The notes under the pieces were generated by a model. The model ran no database searches. It worked only from the letters and a program-made list of their open reading frames with translations, and was not told the origin of the DNA. 64,000 nucleotides of DNA from Prosthecobacter vanneervenii (lineage in GTDB: Bacteria; Verrucomicrobiota; Verrucomicrobiia; Verrucomicrobiales; Verrucomicrobiaceae), in assembly GCF_014203095.1 (NCBI RefSeq), contig NZ_JACHIG010000001.1, positions 620,001 through 684,000 on the forward strand, in the 5' to 3' direction. The position numbers and the translations under genes were made by a program. Of the stretch, positions 63,745 through 64,000 are shown in pieces; the stretch's first letter is position 1, and each line of letters starts with the position of its first letter.

Positions 63745-64000
63745 ATGAACTACCGAGAAGTGCGCGCATCAGAACCCCAGCGAGGCTGGGAACATTGGGT
63801 GCGCGCATTTCTCAAGATCGGACGCTTTATCCTTCTGCTGCTGGTTGTTCCTGTCGTGTATGTCCTGTGCGACAACCCGATCGACACCCAGACCGCCATG
63901 AGGGCCAAGCTGGAACAGCTCAAAGGGCAACGCAATGAACTGCAAGCCCAGCGCGACAAACTCCTGCGCCGAATGGAGTGGATCAAAAGCGACAACGCCT
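63745..64000 (+). CDS. septum formation initiator family protein (FtsB/DivIC-like), C-terminus beyond the window
   Basis: A partial protein of 85 residues. After a cytoplasmic N-terminus (NYREVRASEPQRGWEHWV) there is one transmembrane helix at about 28-44 (RFILLLLVVPVVYVLC) and then a coiled coil (MRAKLEQLKGQRNELQAQRD) reaching the window edge. This layout is that of FtsB/DivIC, which joins FtsL and FtsQ in the divisome and regulates wall synthesis at septation. The position right after eno is typical of ftsB in many bacteria. The right end is open. Confidence 0.82.
   Translation, partial: MNYREVRASEPQRGWEHWVRAFLKIGRFILLLLVVPVVYVLCDNPIDTQTAMRAKLEQLKGQRNELQAQRDKLLRRMEWIKSDNA

Overview
The window is GC-rich chromosomal DNA from a bacterium of the PVC superphylum, most probably Verrucomicrobiota (Verrucomicrobiaceae, Prosthecobacter/Verrucomicrobium-like). 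The inference rests on several things seen here: paired DUF1549/DUF1553 and DUF1501 proteins, a five-heme cytochrome next to a beta-propeller, two bactofilins, large FtsX-type permeases, GlnRS, and a long atypical PurC. There is no transposase, phage module or CRISPR array. Clearly foreign material is limited to one AT-rich OLD-like ATPase gene, one four-helix-bundle cassette bracketed by repeats, and several short dispersed repeats.

Left part (1-8.8 kb): a beta-ketoacyl-ACP synthase runs off the left edge. Then comes a run of bactofilin, zinc-ribbon bactofilin and L,D-transpeptidase (cell shape and wall), a four-helix-bundle cassette, a zinc alcohol dehydrogenase, an RlmI-type rRNA methyltransferase, the OLD-like ATPase/TOPRIM gene, and an orphan BlaI-type repressor with a perfect palindrome over its start codon.

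9-25.7 kb, accessory PVC-type metabolism: a DUF4159 protein; a minus-strand run of multiheme cytochrome, beta-propeller, DJ-1 protein and Tat-exported TIM-barrel isomerase; murA; a BlaI/M56 (BlaR1-like) pair with operators; and a secreted pectate-lyase-like protein, DUF1549/1553 protein and DUF1501 protein, followed by an acyltransferase-like membrane protein.

25.8-47 kb, mostly housekeeping: a CehA-type metallohydrolase, cdd, a hexose-6-phosphate mutarotase, an AMP-forming CoA ligase, a LolD/FtsX-type ABC transporter, ruvB, a vWA membrane protein, an APC permease and an MFS transporter, panB, two tRNAs, purC and glnS.

47-64 kb: tgt with an unusual C-terminal extension, a PcrA/UvrD helicase overlapping a fused HldE-PurN protein, erpA, mutL, an orphan DUF1501 gene, a type II secretion block gspEFGHIJ, eno, and a DivIC/FtsB-like gene running off the right edge.

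The points most worth following up are the HldE-PurN fusion, the bactofilin/L,D-transpeptidase locus, the M56 protease with an ExbD-like tail, the truncated methyltransferase-like tail on Tgt, and heptamer-period repeats at several loci, some of which contribute start codons, stop codons or signal-peptide sequence.
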